The translations under genes were made by a program, and so were the position numbers. DNA of 64,000 nucleotides from NCBI RefSeq assembly GCF_016887565.1, contig NZ_CP069396.1, forward strand, positions 10,770,001 through 10,834,000, written 5' to 3'. Under the pieces are notes generated by a model. It searched no databases. It saw nothing but the letters and a program-made list of their open reading frames with translations, and was not told the DNA's origin. The number at the start of each line of letters is the position of its first letter. The stretch's first letter is position 1. Below, one piece after another: positions 43,606 to 52,522 of the stretch. The DNA comes from Archangium violaceum. Its GTDB lineage: Bacteria > Myxococcota > Myxococcia > Myxococcales > Myxococcaceae.

Positions 43606-43755
43606 TGCCCTCTGACGTTAGGGCAGCGGCTCGCGGTTGGCAGCAACCGCGAAGGGGAGACCGGGCGGGGCGTCCGGGAGTGCACGCACGGGAACGGACA
43701 TGGCACGGCACTTCACCTTGACAGGTCACCGGGCGCGCTGCTCTCACGAGTGGCC

Positions 43756-45168
43756 ATGCTCTCCTTCGTTCTCGCGACCACGCTCGCCGCCGCCCCCGCG
43801 CCCCGCGCCACCACCGCCTCGGGAACCGTCGTCCACATTCCGCGGCTGGACGCGCTCAAGGGGGTCACCGCCTTCATGGACCGGGCCGGACAGAACGCCG
43901 CCCTGATGCGGCCCGTCGTCTGGTTCGCCGAGCTCCACCCCTACCTCTCGCTCGACCCCAGCCAGCCGGAGACCCTCACCCGTGCGGGCATCGACCCCAC
44001 CGGCCCCATCACCGTCTCCCAGCGCAGCACCGGCCGCATCTCCTGCACGCGACTGACGGACCCCAAGGCCTTTCAGGAGAGGGCCGCCGCGATGCTGGAG
44101 TCCGCGGGGAGCAAGGCGGAGGTGAAGCCCACCACCTCTGGAGGCGTCACCACGGTGAGCGTCCCGCGCGAGTCCGGTGGCCAGGCCGGCTATGCCCTCA
44201 AGGGCCAGGAGGCATGTGCCTTCGCGAGCTCCGGCGGAGGCTTCGTCGACGATGGGCAGGGTCAGGTGCTGTTGAAGGAGGCCTCACGGCTGGTGAGCAA
44301 GGCGCCCAAGGCGGACGCGCGGCTCGCGCAGTTGCCCGGGGTCGCCTACGTGCTCATGCCCGAGCGCGGCATGGTGGTGGGCGTGGATGGCAGCGGCTCC
44401 GAGCTGCGGCTGGAGGGCACCGCCACGGAGCTTCCACTGCCGCCCTTCCAGACCGCGGGGACGAGCCCCTACGGCGCGATGAAGCCCGAGGGGATGCTCG
44501 TCTCCCGGGCACGGGTGGCACCGTCCGGGGTGGCCCAGGCCGTGGGCGGCGTGCGCGCGAGCATCCAACAGGTGTGCCCCGCCTGCCCTCCGGCCCAGGT
44601 CTCCGCGGTGGCTCGCGCGGTGGCCGAGCGCCTCACCGGCAACGTGCTGATGGTGGTGGACAGCGTGAGGTCTCGCCCCAACCTCCGTACGCCCGAGGGC
44701 CGCTTCTTCGCTCCGCGTCAGGCGCTCGCCGCCGAGGTGACGGACACCGCGGCGATGAAGGCCGCGCTCGCGCCACTGGCGAAGTTCCCCGGCGCGAGGA
44801 CGTTGGAGGACGGGTATGCGCTGAACGTGCAGGGGGGTTCCGTCTTCGTCCGGTTGAAGGGCCGGCACCTCGTGCTGGGCAATGACGAGGCGGTGGCCCA
44901 GTCGCTCGTGACCGGCCTGCCCCAGGAGGGCGCGAAGCTGCCCCACGCGGTGGACTTCACGGTGGATCCGAAGCGGCTGTCGCGCGGGCTGAACCAGGTA
45001 TCGCTGATGGACGTGGTCTCCCAGCAGGAGCTCGCCGCCATCTTCGCCGTGGGACTGGAGTTGGGGCCCCTGCTGGCCAACAGCGAGCGGATCTCCGGCT
45101 GGCTCGACAGCACCTCCGGCGGTGCTCACCGCTTCTCCTCCACCTGGACGCTGCCGGCTTCGCCTTAG
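43756..45168 (+). CDS. Exported protein of unknown function
   Basis: The 470-residue protein starts with a signal peptide (MLSFVLATTLAAAPA). The rest is a mixed alpha/beta sequence with two blocks of similar architecture (about residues 15-215 and 230-460), each containing hydrophobic strands (VTAFMDRAGQ, GVAYVLMPERG, HLVLGNDEAVAQSL). It resembles the DUF3352-like class of secreted proteins in length and layout, but that link is tentative. A TTGACA element lies about 35 bp upstream. It is the last gene before the low-GC island. Confidence 0.5.
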   Translation: MLSFVLATTLAAAPAPRATTASGTVVHIPRLDALKGVTAFMDRAGQNAALMRPVVWFAELHPYLSLDPSQPETLTRAGIDPTGPITVSQRSTGRISCTRLTDPKAFQERAAAMLESAGSKAEVKPTTSGGVTTVSVPRESGGQAGYALKGQEACAFASSGGGFVDDGQGQVLLKEASRLVSKAPKADARLAQLPGVAYVLMPERGMVVGVDGSGSELRLEGTATELPLPPFQTAGTSPYGAMKPEGMLVSRARVAPSGVAQAVGGVRASIQQVCPACPPAQVSAVARAVAERLTGNVLMVVDSVRSRPNLRTPEGRFFAPRQALAAEVTDTAAMKAALAPLAKFPGARTLEDGYALNVQGGSVFVRLKGRHLVLGNDEAVAQSLVTGLPQEGAKLPHAVDFTVDPKRLSRGLNQVSLMDVVSQQELAAIFAVGLELGPLLANSERISGWLDSTSGGAHRFSSTWTLPASP

Positions 45169-45679
45169 AACGTATCTCGGTAACAGCCAGGAAGCTCGCA
45201 GCCTGGGATGTTGGCAGCAGAGCGCGGCTCCAGATAGCCCCTTCTCCAATGGGAAACGAGCGAGGACCTTCGGAGTTTACTTTGTAGAAGATTGGGAGCT
45301 GAAGAGTGGGACTGGTAAAGCAGGACGGCTGGAAGATGCCAGACAATCTGAGGGCCAAACAAGATGGAGCCTCTTCTGCCGCCGCGTCCGCCGCCCCCTG
45401 TGGGCTGCCACAACCCGGAAGTGGATGACAGACGAGCAGCGGGCGCCATCCCGTTGGTGCGGCGCACGGGCATGAGTGACAGGGGCTGAAGGCAAATGGT
45501 AACTGGGACGTCTTCTGTCGCCGAACAGCTGCTCTATCTACCCAGCCCCGTCGAGCCTACTCACCCGGTTAGGCATCCACCCTGGGGGCCTTCACATTCA
45601 CGAGCGTCATTGCCCAGACCTACCCAGAACCAGTCAGCTCCACCGAGGTCACTATCGAGCAACCTCCAAGCATTAGACA
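45169..45679. other. Intergenic region at the left edge of the low-GC island
   Basis: This 511-bp stretch holds no supported gene. Base composition falls compared with the genes to its left. It starts directly after the stop at 45168 and ends at the nuclease stop at 45680. A minus-strand frame ends in GCYRDTF at 45168 and looks like decayed insertion-sequence coding, but no inverted repeats were found. It is probably a recombination scar. Confidence 0.4.
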
Positions 45680-46870
45680 TCAGGGCTCATGACGAAAGCC
45701 CCTAGCCCAGTTGAGATTTCCAGCCTTTGCAGCTAGATTCTTTAACAACCAATCATACGTGTGAACATCTACCCCCCTGGGCAAAGTATTCGTCGTTTTG
45801 TCTGACCATTTATATTGTTCGCTGCCTTGCCGACCAATCAGGACCAGACCCGGCGTATCAATTTCTATGTCCGTGAGCCCAAGGCCGCTGTGTTCCTTAG
45901 GACGACGCGCGAAGTCGATGTTGCGTTTTAGCCAGCGCCGCCAGCGCCTTATCCTGGATACAGCAGATGCAAGAGCGGCCTCGTGCGATTCTCTGGCAAA
46001 ATCTAGCTGTGGGTTTTCCAATTCAACCACAAACCACTCATGGCCCATTGTTGAGTTTTCGCTAATCAGGAAGTCCACTGAAGGAGCCACCGTGAGTTCG
46101 GCTCCAGGTATGACGTAGCGACCATGTCCTCCACGGAGATGCTCAATTAGAAGATGCCTATGCTCAACTACGTAATCGCACAATTCGTTTTCGGAACACC
46201 GGCTAATCGCCGCAGCAAATTCAGTCACGTCCTCTTCAGTGACACGATCCCACCACACATGGAATTCGCGAAGAGGATCTCCTTCGAGCAAGTCCAAGGC
46301 ACTGACGATTGTGAAGGGGCTGCCTATTTGAGGGGTGAACTGGGCCGAAAAAGGAGCTTTCTCCAAGAAACGTTCGGGAAACAAATCCTTGGCAGACACA
46401 AAACCGTCACTTGATTCATCTGCCCTTCTCTTCTTGGCCTTGAGCAATTCAATAAGTCCAACCTTGCGCTCTATGATGGCGTAGATATCTTCTCTATCCA
46501 TACCAATGAGCGCCGTGGGCCGACCGACAGGATACGCTTTCCGCGCATCTTCAGTAAACCCTGCGATGCTGACAAAGAGACCACGGGTGCTCTTGGTCTT
46601 TGCCTGTACCTTCCCATGAAGCACGAGCAGGTCTTTCAGGTCAGCCGAATCCTGTCGCCATCGCGCTTCGACAAGATACGTCTCGCTGCCCAGAATCAAG
46701 CTCCCATCGATTTGTTCGCCAATATTGCGGAAGGACTTGCGTGGCTTCAAGCCGCTCCACTTAAAAAGCTCGTGAAGCCATACCTCAAACAGATAGCCCC
46801 GCTTCTGCGTATTCTCCTCCAAGAGTAGTTGTAGAAAAAGATCTTTCAGCTCACTTATTGGGACGGTCAT
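45680..46870 (-). CDS. Predicted defence nuclease: Mrr-like plus Shedu-like (DUF4263) domains
   Basis: The 396-residue protein appears to contain two nuclease-like domains. Residues 20-120 resemble the Mrr-type restriction endonuclease core: GYLFEVWLHELFKWSG, then Asp55 in IGEQIDGSLI and Glu68-Ala-Arg70 in YLVEARW, where the usual Lys of ExK is Arg. Residues 215-320 resemble the Shedu SduA/DUF4263 core: SVDFLIS with Asp266, and WFVVELENP with Glu283, where the usual Lys is Glu. Both are PD-(D/E)XK folds. Such proteins cut invading DNA. Codon use is clearly less GC-rich than the flanking genes. The start is ATG 46870; an IS element lies 118 bp upstream. Confidence 0.62.
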   Translation of the reverse strand: MTVPISELKDLFLQLLLEENTQKRGYLFEVWLHELFKWSGLKPRKSFRNIGEQIDGSLILGSETYLVEARWRQDSADLKDLLVLHGKVQAKTKSTRGLFVSIAGFTEDARKAYPVGRPTALIGMDREDIYAIIERKVGLIELLKAKKRRADESSDGFVSAKDLFPERFLEKAPFSAQFTPQIGSPFTIVSALDLLEGDPLREFHVWWDRVTEEDVTEFAAAISRCSENELCDYVVEHRHLLIEHLRGGHGRYVIPGAELTVAPSVDFLISENSTMGHEWFVVELENPQLDFARESHEAALASAVSRIRRWRRWLKRNIDFARRPKEHSGLGLTDIEIDTPGLVLIGRQGSEQYKWSDKTTNTLPRGVDVHTYDWLLKNLAAKAGNLNWARGFRHEP

Positions 46871-46988
46871 TTCGCGATGCGCTCCGACTCATCTACGCCA
46901 CTCCAGAGCAGCGTAGTCTTGAAACGAGCCTGCATCAATCTCGTAACTCTCCCGCTTCCCATGTGGTTCAGCGACAACGGGCACGTAA

Positions 46989-47010
46989 GAGCTCGTTTCA
47001 AAAATGGACC
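46989..47010 (+). repeat. Left terminal inverted repeat of the IS
   Basis: The 22 bp begin GAGCTCGTTTCAAAAATGG and are identical to the reverse complement of 47958-47979. The preceding TAA (46986-46988) is the left copy of the target duplication. Confidence 0.9.
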
Positions 47011-47035
47011 TGAGAGGTCAGGTAACATGCCCTGC

Positions 47036-47871
47036 CTATTCAGGGCCATTTCGTAAATGGCGCTCAAGCACGCGATAGAGAAGGAGGCAGTGGCCAAGGC
47101 GAAGGAGTGCCAGGTGCATCTGTGGGTTCCGCTCTTCGCGAATCCGCAGGCGTTTCATCTGGTGGAACCAGTCCAGGGAGCGCTCCACCACCCAGCGATG
47201 GCGTCCCAAACGCTCCTTCGACTCCACGCCTCGGCGGGCGATGCGGGGAACGATGTGGCGCTTCCGTAATCCCCGGCGGGTATCGGCATAATCGTACCCC
47301 TTGTCGCCGTGCCCTTTCGCCGGACGCCTGCGTGGCCTGCCTCGTGGCCCCTTGATGGGGAGGATGGCGTCGAGGAGCGGCAGCGCCTCGCGCTTGTCGT
47401 GCACGTTGGCGGCCGACAGCAAGGTGGCCAGCGGCAGGCCCCGGCGGTCTACGACCAGGTGGTGCTTGCTGCCCGCCTTTCCTCTGTCCGTTGGATTCGG
47501 GCCTGTTTGGGCCCCCCTTTTATCGCCCGTAGGCTGCTGGAGTCGAACGAGGCCCGGCTCCAGTCAATGAGCCCCTTGTGCCCCAACTCGTTCAGCAACA
47601 CCCGCTGGAGCTTCTCGAAGACTCCTGCTCGGCTCCACTTTCGCAGCCTCCTCCAGCACGTCGCCCCGCTGCACCCGAACACCTCGGCTGGCAGGTCTCT
47701 CCAGGCGATGCCCGTCCTGAGCACGAAGATAATGCCCCGCAGGCACGCCCTATCGTCGCGCAATGGACGACCTCTTCTCCCTTTGCGGCGATGTCGTGGC
47801 AGCAGCGGCTCCACCCTCGCCCACAGCTCGTCCGGGACCAGTTCGCGCCTCATGCTTGCGAGGATGAGCAC
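47036..47871 (-). CDS. IS5-family transposase with programmed -1 frameshift
   Basis: Two overlapping frames encode the transposase. The first (47871 to 47449, 140 residues) has the IS5 N-terminal domain (LPRHRRKGRRGRPLRDDRACL, GIAWRDLPAEVFGCSGATCW) and the first catalytic Asp in LIDWSRASFDSSSLRA. At ATAAAAGGGGGG (47512-47523) a -1 shift enters the second frame. That frame continues GAQTGPNPTDRGKAGSKHH and then LSAANVHDKREALPLLD, with the last Glu in GRHRWVVERSLDWFHQMKRL. The fused product is about 275 residues, the usual size. Frameshift expression of this kind is known in the IS427 group. Confidence 0.88.
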
Positions 47872-47957
47872 CAGGTACGTAGAGGGAAGTCTGGATACCT
47901 CTGCGGTTCATTTATGAAACAATCCCGGGGAGGCAGGTCAGATGACCTAGGCTCCCT

Positions 47958-47979
47958 GGTCCATTTTTGAAACGAGCTC
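47958..47979 (-). repeat. Right terminal inverted repeat of the IS
   Basis: This 22-bp repeat is the perfect reverse complement of 46989-47010. The following TAA (47980-47982) matches the TAA at the left end and completes the target duplication. Confidence 0.9.
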
Positions 47980-48242
47980 TAAGCAGCATCGCGCCACCAT
48001 CCCCATGCGCTCAGGAACCACACAAAGTGCGAGAGAGCCAATTTCGTGGACTGCCCATATGGTATTACGGGATTACTTCCTCTACGGGCGAAGCACATCT
48101 CCAAGGAAAATCCCCTCGGAGCACCGTCCAAGTGACCGGGTAGTAACAGAGCCTGTTTCGGCAAGTGCTGCTCCTAACGGACGGCTCCTCAACAGACAAG
48201 GTAGATGGAAAACCTACCGAAACAGATTCCAAATAAGCTTAT

Positions 48243-48596
48243 TCATTCAGGATCTAGCGCCCAGGTACCTTCCTCCCACCGCTTCAACGCTTCGGAGGAC
48301 TCAAATGCGACCAGTCCCTCTCCCTTCGCGGCCTCCTCCAAGACCGCCTTGGCCTCCGCTGTCCGGTAGCGAAGAAGGAACGAGGCCGCCGTGGTCCTCA
48401 CATCCACGTTGGGATGCATGAGCAGTACGGTGAGCGCATCTCGCCCGGCATCACCGTGGGCACGTAGCTTCTTGAACGCGGCGATGTACCGATCCGCGTG
48501 CTTGTTGCCGGTCTTGGCGTCCCCGCGAAAGATAGCATCCGACTGCGCGGCTACGCTTCGAGCGAACTCCTGGACCAGTTCTTCGAGCTTCGTCAC
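48243..48596 (-). CDS. DUF2019 HEAT-like protein, candidate immunity protein
   Basis: The 117-residue protein matches DUF2019: MTKLEELVQEFARSVAAQSD, then YIAAFKKLRAHGDAG and a HEAT-like tail (VDVRTTAASFLLRYRTAEAKAVL). DUF2019 proteins often lie next to polymorphic toxins in myxobacteria. Here its ATG (48596) overlaps the toxin stop (48593-48595) by ATGA, so the two are translationally coupled. The immunity role is inferred from this position. It should neutralise the HNH-like nuclease tip of the toxin in the producing cell. Confidence 0.75.
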   Translation of the reverse strand: MTKLEELVQEFARSVAAQSDAIFRGDAKTGNKHADRYIAAFKKLRAHGDAGRDALTVLLMHPNVDVRTTAASFLLRYRTAEAKAVLEEAAKGEGLVAFESSEALKRWEEGTWALDPE

Positions 48597-49927
48597 CAGA
48601 TACCTCTTCTTACGTAATCGATGGCTCGCAGTCCGAATTGACGCTGGGCTTCATAGGATTGCGTGCTCAGCCACTGCCTGACGGTCAGGGTATCCGAACC
48701 TGTGATCCTGGGCCGCTTGGACGAATAGAGCGCGCTGACATCCATGTGCAGGCCCTCTTCCAACCGAACGACGTTCTCGGTGTTGTGAATGGCCTCGGAG
48801 CCGAACCGGCCGACATTGCGCTGCTCGACAATGTGGTGCCATTGCTTGCCCTCGCCCGCCGGCCCCATGAAGTCCTTGAAGTCATCGAAGGACTTGAAGG
48901 CGCGGTGACCATTGGGAAGAACCCAGCCGTCCCTCCCTCCGTTCCGTGCGGCCATCGCAACGGCATTGAGAGGCAGGACAACGCGGATGGAGCCCTCGGC
49001 GGCCGAGATGACGACCTTTTCCGTCTCGGCAACGGCCGCGAGCATGCGCACGCCGCCATGTTGCGCCCCCGAGCCCGCGGCCTGCGCGAAGCCAGGCAGC
49101 TTCGGCGCCTTGGACATGAGCGCTGCGGTCTCCCCGAGCGCCGCCGTCCCTACCATGACGAGGATGCGCACACTGTTGGGCCCGATGCGCTGGCCGAACC
49201 GCTCTCCCGCCTCACGTAGTTCCGTGAAAGAGGTAGCTCGCGCTGAATCCTCCGAGAGCACCATCCATCCTTCGATGAGCTCCCACAACTCCATCCCCAG
49301 ATAGCCCCACATGAGAACCGCGAAGGCAGCGGCGGCCCCCTTGGACACCGGTTCCGGTGCCACCAGTAGCGCCATGTAGGCCGTGAGGGTGATGCTCACC
49401 ATGGCCGTCACACGCGCGGGGCTGAGCATGGCTCGCACCTCCGCATCCACACCCTCCAAGGCCGGGCCTACGGCTAACGCCAGCGCAATGCGACGCTTGT
49501 CGTCATCTCGCAGGTGTGGACCATCCTCGAAGAGCGTGAGGCAGTCGCCTGGAGTGCCACGCCTTTCGCAGAAGCGCCCGTAGGACCGGGCCAATTCTGA
49601 CTGCCACGTCCCACCCACCAGGGGTCCAGAGGCCAGCGCCAACCTGCGGCCAGGAAGCAACGGAACATGAGAGGGCGCCAACCGCAGCGGCATCTCCAAA
49701 ACCAGATGCGCCACGGCGTCCAAGAACTCCGCCTCGCCCACCCGCACCGGCCCGAAACTCGTAGGCAATGCGGCGAAGACCCGCTCATGCTCCCCGAGCG
49801 CCACTTCCCGCATAGAGGATGCCCCGGTGGCGCATCCCCCCAGCAGCACGAGCGCCGCCAGCACCAGGACGGGCATCCAGGGACACCGCTGCTGGCCCTC
49901 GGGGTATGAGGCGAAACGAGCGAACAT
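48593..49927 (-). CDS. Sit-like polymorphic toxin lipoprotein, HNH-like nuclease tip
   Basis: The 444-residue protein has a lipoprotein signal ending in lipobox LGGC (Cys32). A trunk (about residues 40-330) includes the hydrophobic block TAYMALLVAPEPVSKGAAAAF and RFGQRIGPNSVRILVMV, which also occur in the toxin at 57464. The C-terminal tip (about residues 345-444) carries GKQWHHIVEQRNVGRFG (His364, His365), AIHNTENVVRLEEGLHMDVSALY and a basic end, matching an HNH-like toxin of the SitA5 type. SitA lipoproteins of Myxococcus move between kin cells by TraA-dependent outer-membrane exchange. The immunity gene overlaps its stop. The start codon is not firmly fixed. Confidence 0.78.
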   Translation of the reverse strand: MFARFASYPEGQQRCPWMPVLVLAALVLLGGCATGASSMREVALGEHERVFAALPTSFGPVRVGEAEFLDAVAHLVLEMPLRLAPSHVPLLPGRRLALASGPLVGGTWQSELARSYGRFCERRGTPGDCLTLFEDGPHLRDDDKRRIALALAVGPALEGVDAEVRAMLSPARVTAMVSITLTAYMALLVAPEPVSKGAAAAFAVLMWGYLGMELWELIEGWMVLSEDSARATSFTELREAGERFGQRIGPNSVRILVMVGTAALGETAALMSKAPKLPGFAQAAGSGAQHGGVRMLAAVAETEKVVISAAEGSIRVVLPLNAVAMAARNGGRDGWVLPNGHRAFKSFDDFKDFMGPAGEGKQWHHIVEQRNVGRFGSEAIHNTENVVRLEEGLHMDVSALYSSKRPRITGSDTLTVRQWLSTQSYEAQRQFGLRAIDYVRRGIW

Positions 49928-49945
49928 GCCGCATTGTGCACTTCA

Positions 49946-49963
49946 CTTGCGGACGTCCGTAAG
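49946..49963. promoter_or_regulatory. Palindromic operator candidate 1
   Basis: CTTGCGGACGTCCGTAAG is an 18-bp near-perfect palindrome in the divergent region between the Sit-like toxin gene and the carboxyltransferase gene. A near-copy lies exactly 42 bp downstream, four helical turns, so dimers would bind the same DNA face. TTGCGG within it, followed 16 bases later by TACACA, could be a -35/-10 pair. Confidence 0.6.
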
Positions 49964-49987
49964 CGGCGTACACATTTCCCCACATCG

Positions 49988-50005
49988 CTTGCGGACCTCC
50001 GTAAG
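49988..50005. promoter_or_regulatory. Palindromic operator candidate 2
   Basis: CTTGCGGACCTCCGTAAG differs from the first palindrome by one base. It lies 88 bp before the carboxyltransferase ATG at 50093. TetR-type repressors of fatty-acid and acyl-CoA metabolism use palindromes of this kind, but no regulator gene is adjacent to name the protein. Confidence 0.6.
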
Positions 50006-50092
50006 TGATGCTCATCCATCGCCGTCAACGGCCTCTCGGCACATGCACCCCAGGTGCCCGGCACGGGCCCAATCGTGCTAGATGCGCGCACC

Positions 50093-51655
<1,563 letters not shown>

Positions 51656-51766
51656 GCAGGCGAGCAGGCAAGGGTTTCTGACACAGAAGTGACAGAACGC
51701 CTCCCCGGGGAAATTTTAGGGGGGGCGTTCACGCTTTGAAGGAGCGCACCAGATAAGGAGCCCCTT

Positions 51767-52408
51767 TTGTCTCAACCCCGCCTCATCCTCTTCCTCGCTG
51801 ACATCGAAGGCAACCTCACCGCCCTGCGCCAGACGCTCACCCGCGCCTGTGAGGCCGCCAACGTCCCCATGCCGGAGGTCCGCTGGGTCGAGTCCGCCAC
51901 CTCCCTGGCCGATGCCGGCTGGCGAGTGGCCGAGCTGAAGCTGACCCCCTCTGGTGGCAAGGCCGTCCCCGAGGACCACCTGGACTCCCTCATCCGCTCC
52001 GTGGCCCGCGACTTCCGTGACCAGGCCGTCGGCCTCTACACCGACAAGGCCGGCAGCTATGGCCGCGCCTCCTTGAGCGAGCCCGGCCGTCCCTCCCGCT
52101 CCCTCGAGGGCGAGTACATTGACGTGGTGCGTCAAACGGCCCGCTGGCTGGGTGTGGAGGCTCCCCTGCTCGGCCGCCTGCTCGATGGTGGTGCCACGGC
52201 CCGCAACCTGCTCGCCGCGGCGGTGGACTTCGGCGGTGACGAGCCCCACTCCCCCGCCCCTGCCAAGGGCAAGGGCCAGGGCAAGGCCCGGCACCCGGCG
52301 GAGCAGCCCCCGGCGCCCCCCGAGCCGGACGAGGATGACCGCTTCGTCGAGGCCAAGCTGAGCGAGGCCCGCCGGCTGATGGAGCAGTACCTCAGCAGCC
52401 GCAAGTAG
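51767..52408 (+). CDS. Hypothetical protein in the propionate cluster
   Basis: The 213-residue protein has an alpha/beta N-terminal domain (LILFLADIEGNLTALRQTLTRA, SLIRSVARDFRDQAVGLYTDKAGS) and a Pro/Lys/Glu-rich disordered stretch. It ends in a helix (DRFVEAKLSEARRLMEQYLSS). No family is recognised. Translation starts at TTG 51767, with AAGGAG upstream. It lies between the carboxyltransferase and biotin carboxylase genes on the same strand, so it may help the carboxylase complex; that is inference. Confidence 0.65.
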   Translation: MSQPRLILFLADIEGNLTALRQTLTRACEAANVPMPEVRWVESATSLADAGWRVAELKLTPSGGKAVPEDHLDSLIRSVARDFRDQAVGLYTDKAGSYGRASLSEPGRPSRSLEGEYIDVVRQTARWLGVEAPLLGRLLDGGATARNLLAAAVDFGGDEPHSPAPAKGKGQGKARHPAEQPPAPPEPDEDDRFVEAKLSEARRLMEQYLSSRK

Positions 52409-52522
52409 CCACCGCCGGAGCTACACGCTCCGAGTAGCGCGACGTATCGGCGGCCAGTGCCCGACACCGGGCACCATCGCGCTCGCCCGAGCATGCGCTC
52501 CCCTGTGCTAAAGGGAGCGTCC

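Larger units (their letters stand above)
46989..47979 (-). mobile_element. IS5-family insertion sequence (IS427-like group), complete
   Basis: The element is 991 bp and is bounded by 22-bp inverted repeats beginning GAGCTCGTTTCAAAAATGG. It is flanked on both sides by TAA, a 3-bp target duplication. It carries a two-frame DDE transposase. Ends, coding region and target duplication are all intact, so the insertion is probably recent. It lies directly upstream of the Mrr/Shedu nuclease gene. Confidence 0.9.
46889..48164 (-). pseudogene. Possible gene interrupted by the IS element
   Basis: If the IS element (46989-47979) and one TAA copy are removed, a single minus-strand frame runs from TTG 48164 through the junction to a TGA at 46889. 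It reads ALSHFVWFLSAWGWWRDAA, then AYVPVVAEPHGKRESYE and AGSFQDYAALEWRR. Its stop is 18 bases before the nuclease ATG. A second frame also crosses the junction and overlaps the nuclease start by ATGA, so the choice is uncertain. No family is recognised. Confidence 0.3.

Noticed and set aside
43701-43716. Possible sigma-54 promoter (TGGCAC with TTCAC) upstream of the exported-protein gene
   Set aside because: The -12 element lacks the GC dinucleotide, and a TTGACA -35-like element lies nearby, so a sigma-54 call is not supported.
41539-43755. Open frame upstream of the exported-protein start, antisense to the M3 peptidase
   Set aside because: The peptidase has an intact catalytic motif and full length. 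The plus-strand extension has no domain, and a signal peptide begins only at 43756.
45165-45473. Minus-strand 102-codon frame at the left edge of the low-GC island
   Set aside because: It has no recognisable domain, a poor start context, and overlaps the stop of the exported-protein gene. It may be decayed IS sequence but cannot be supported as a gene.
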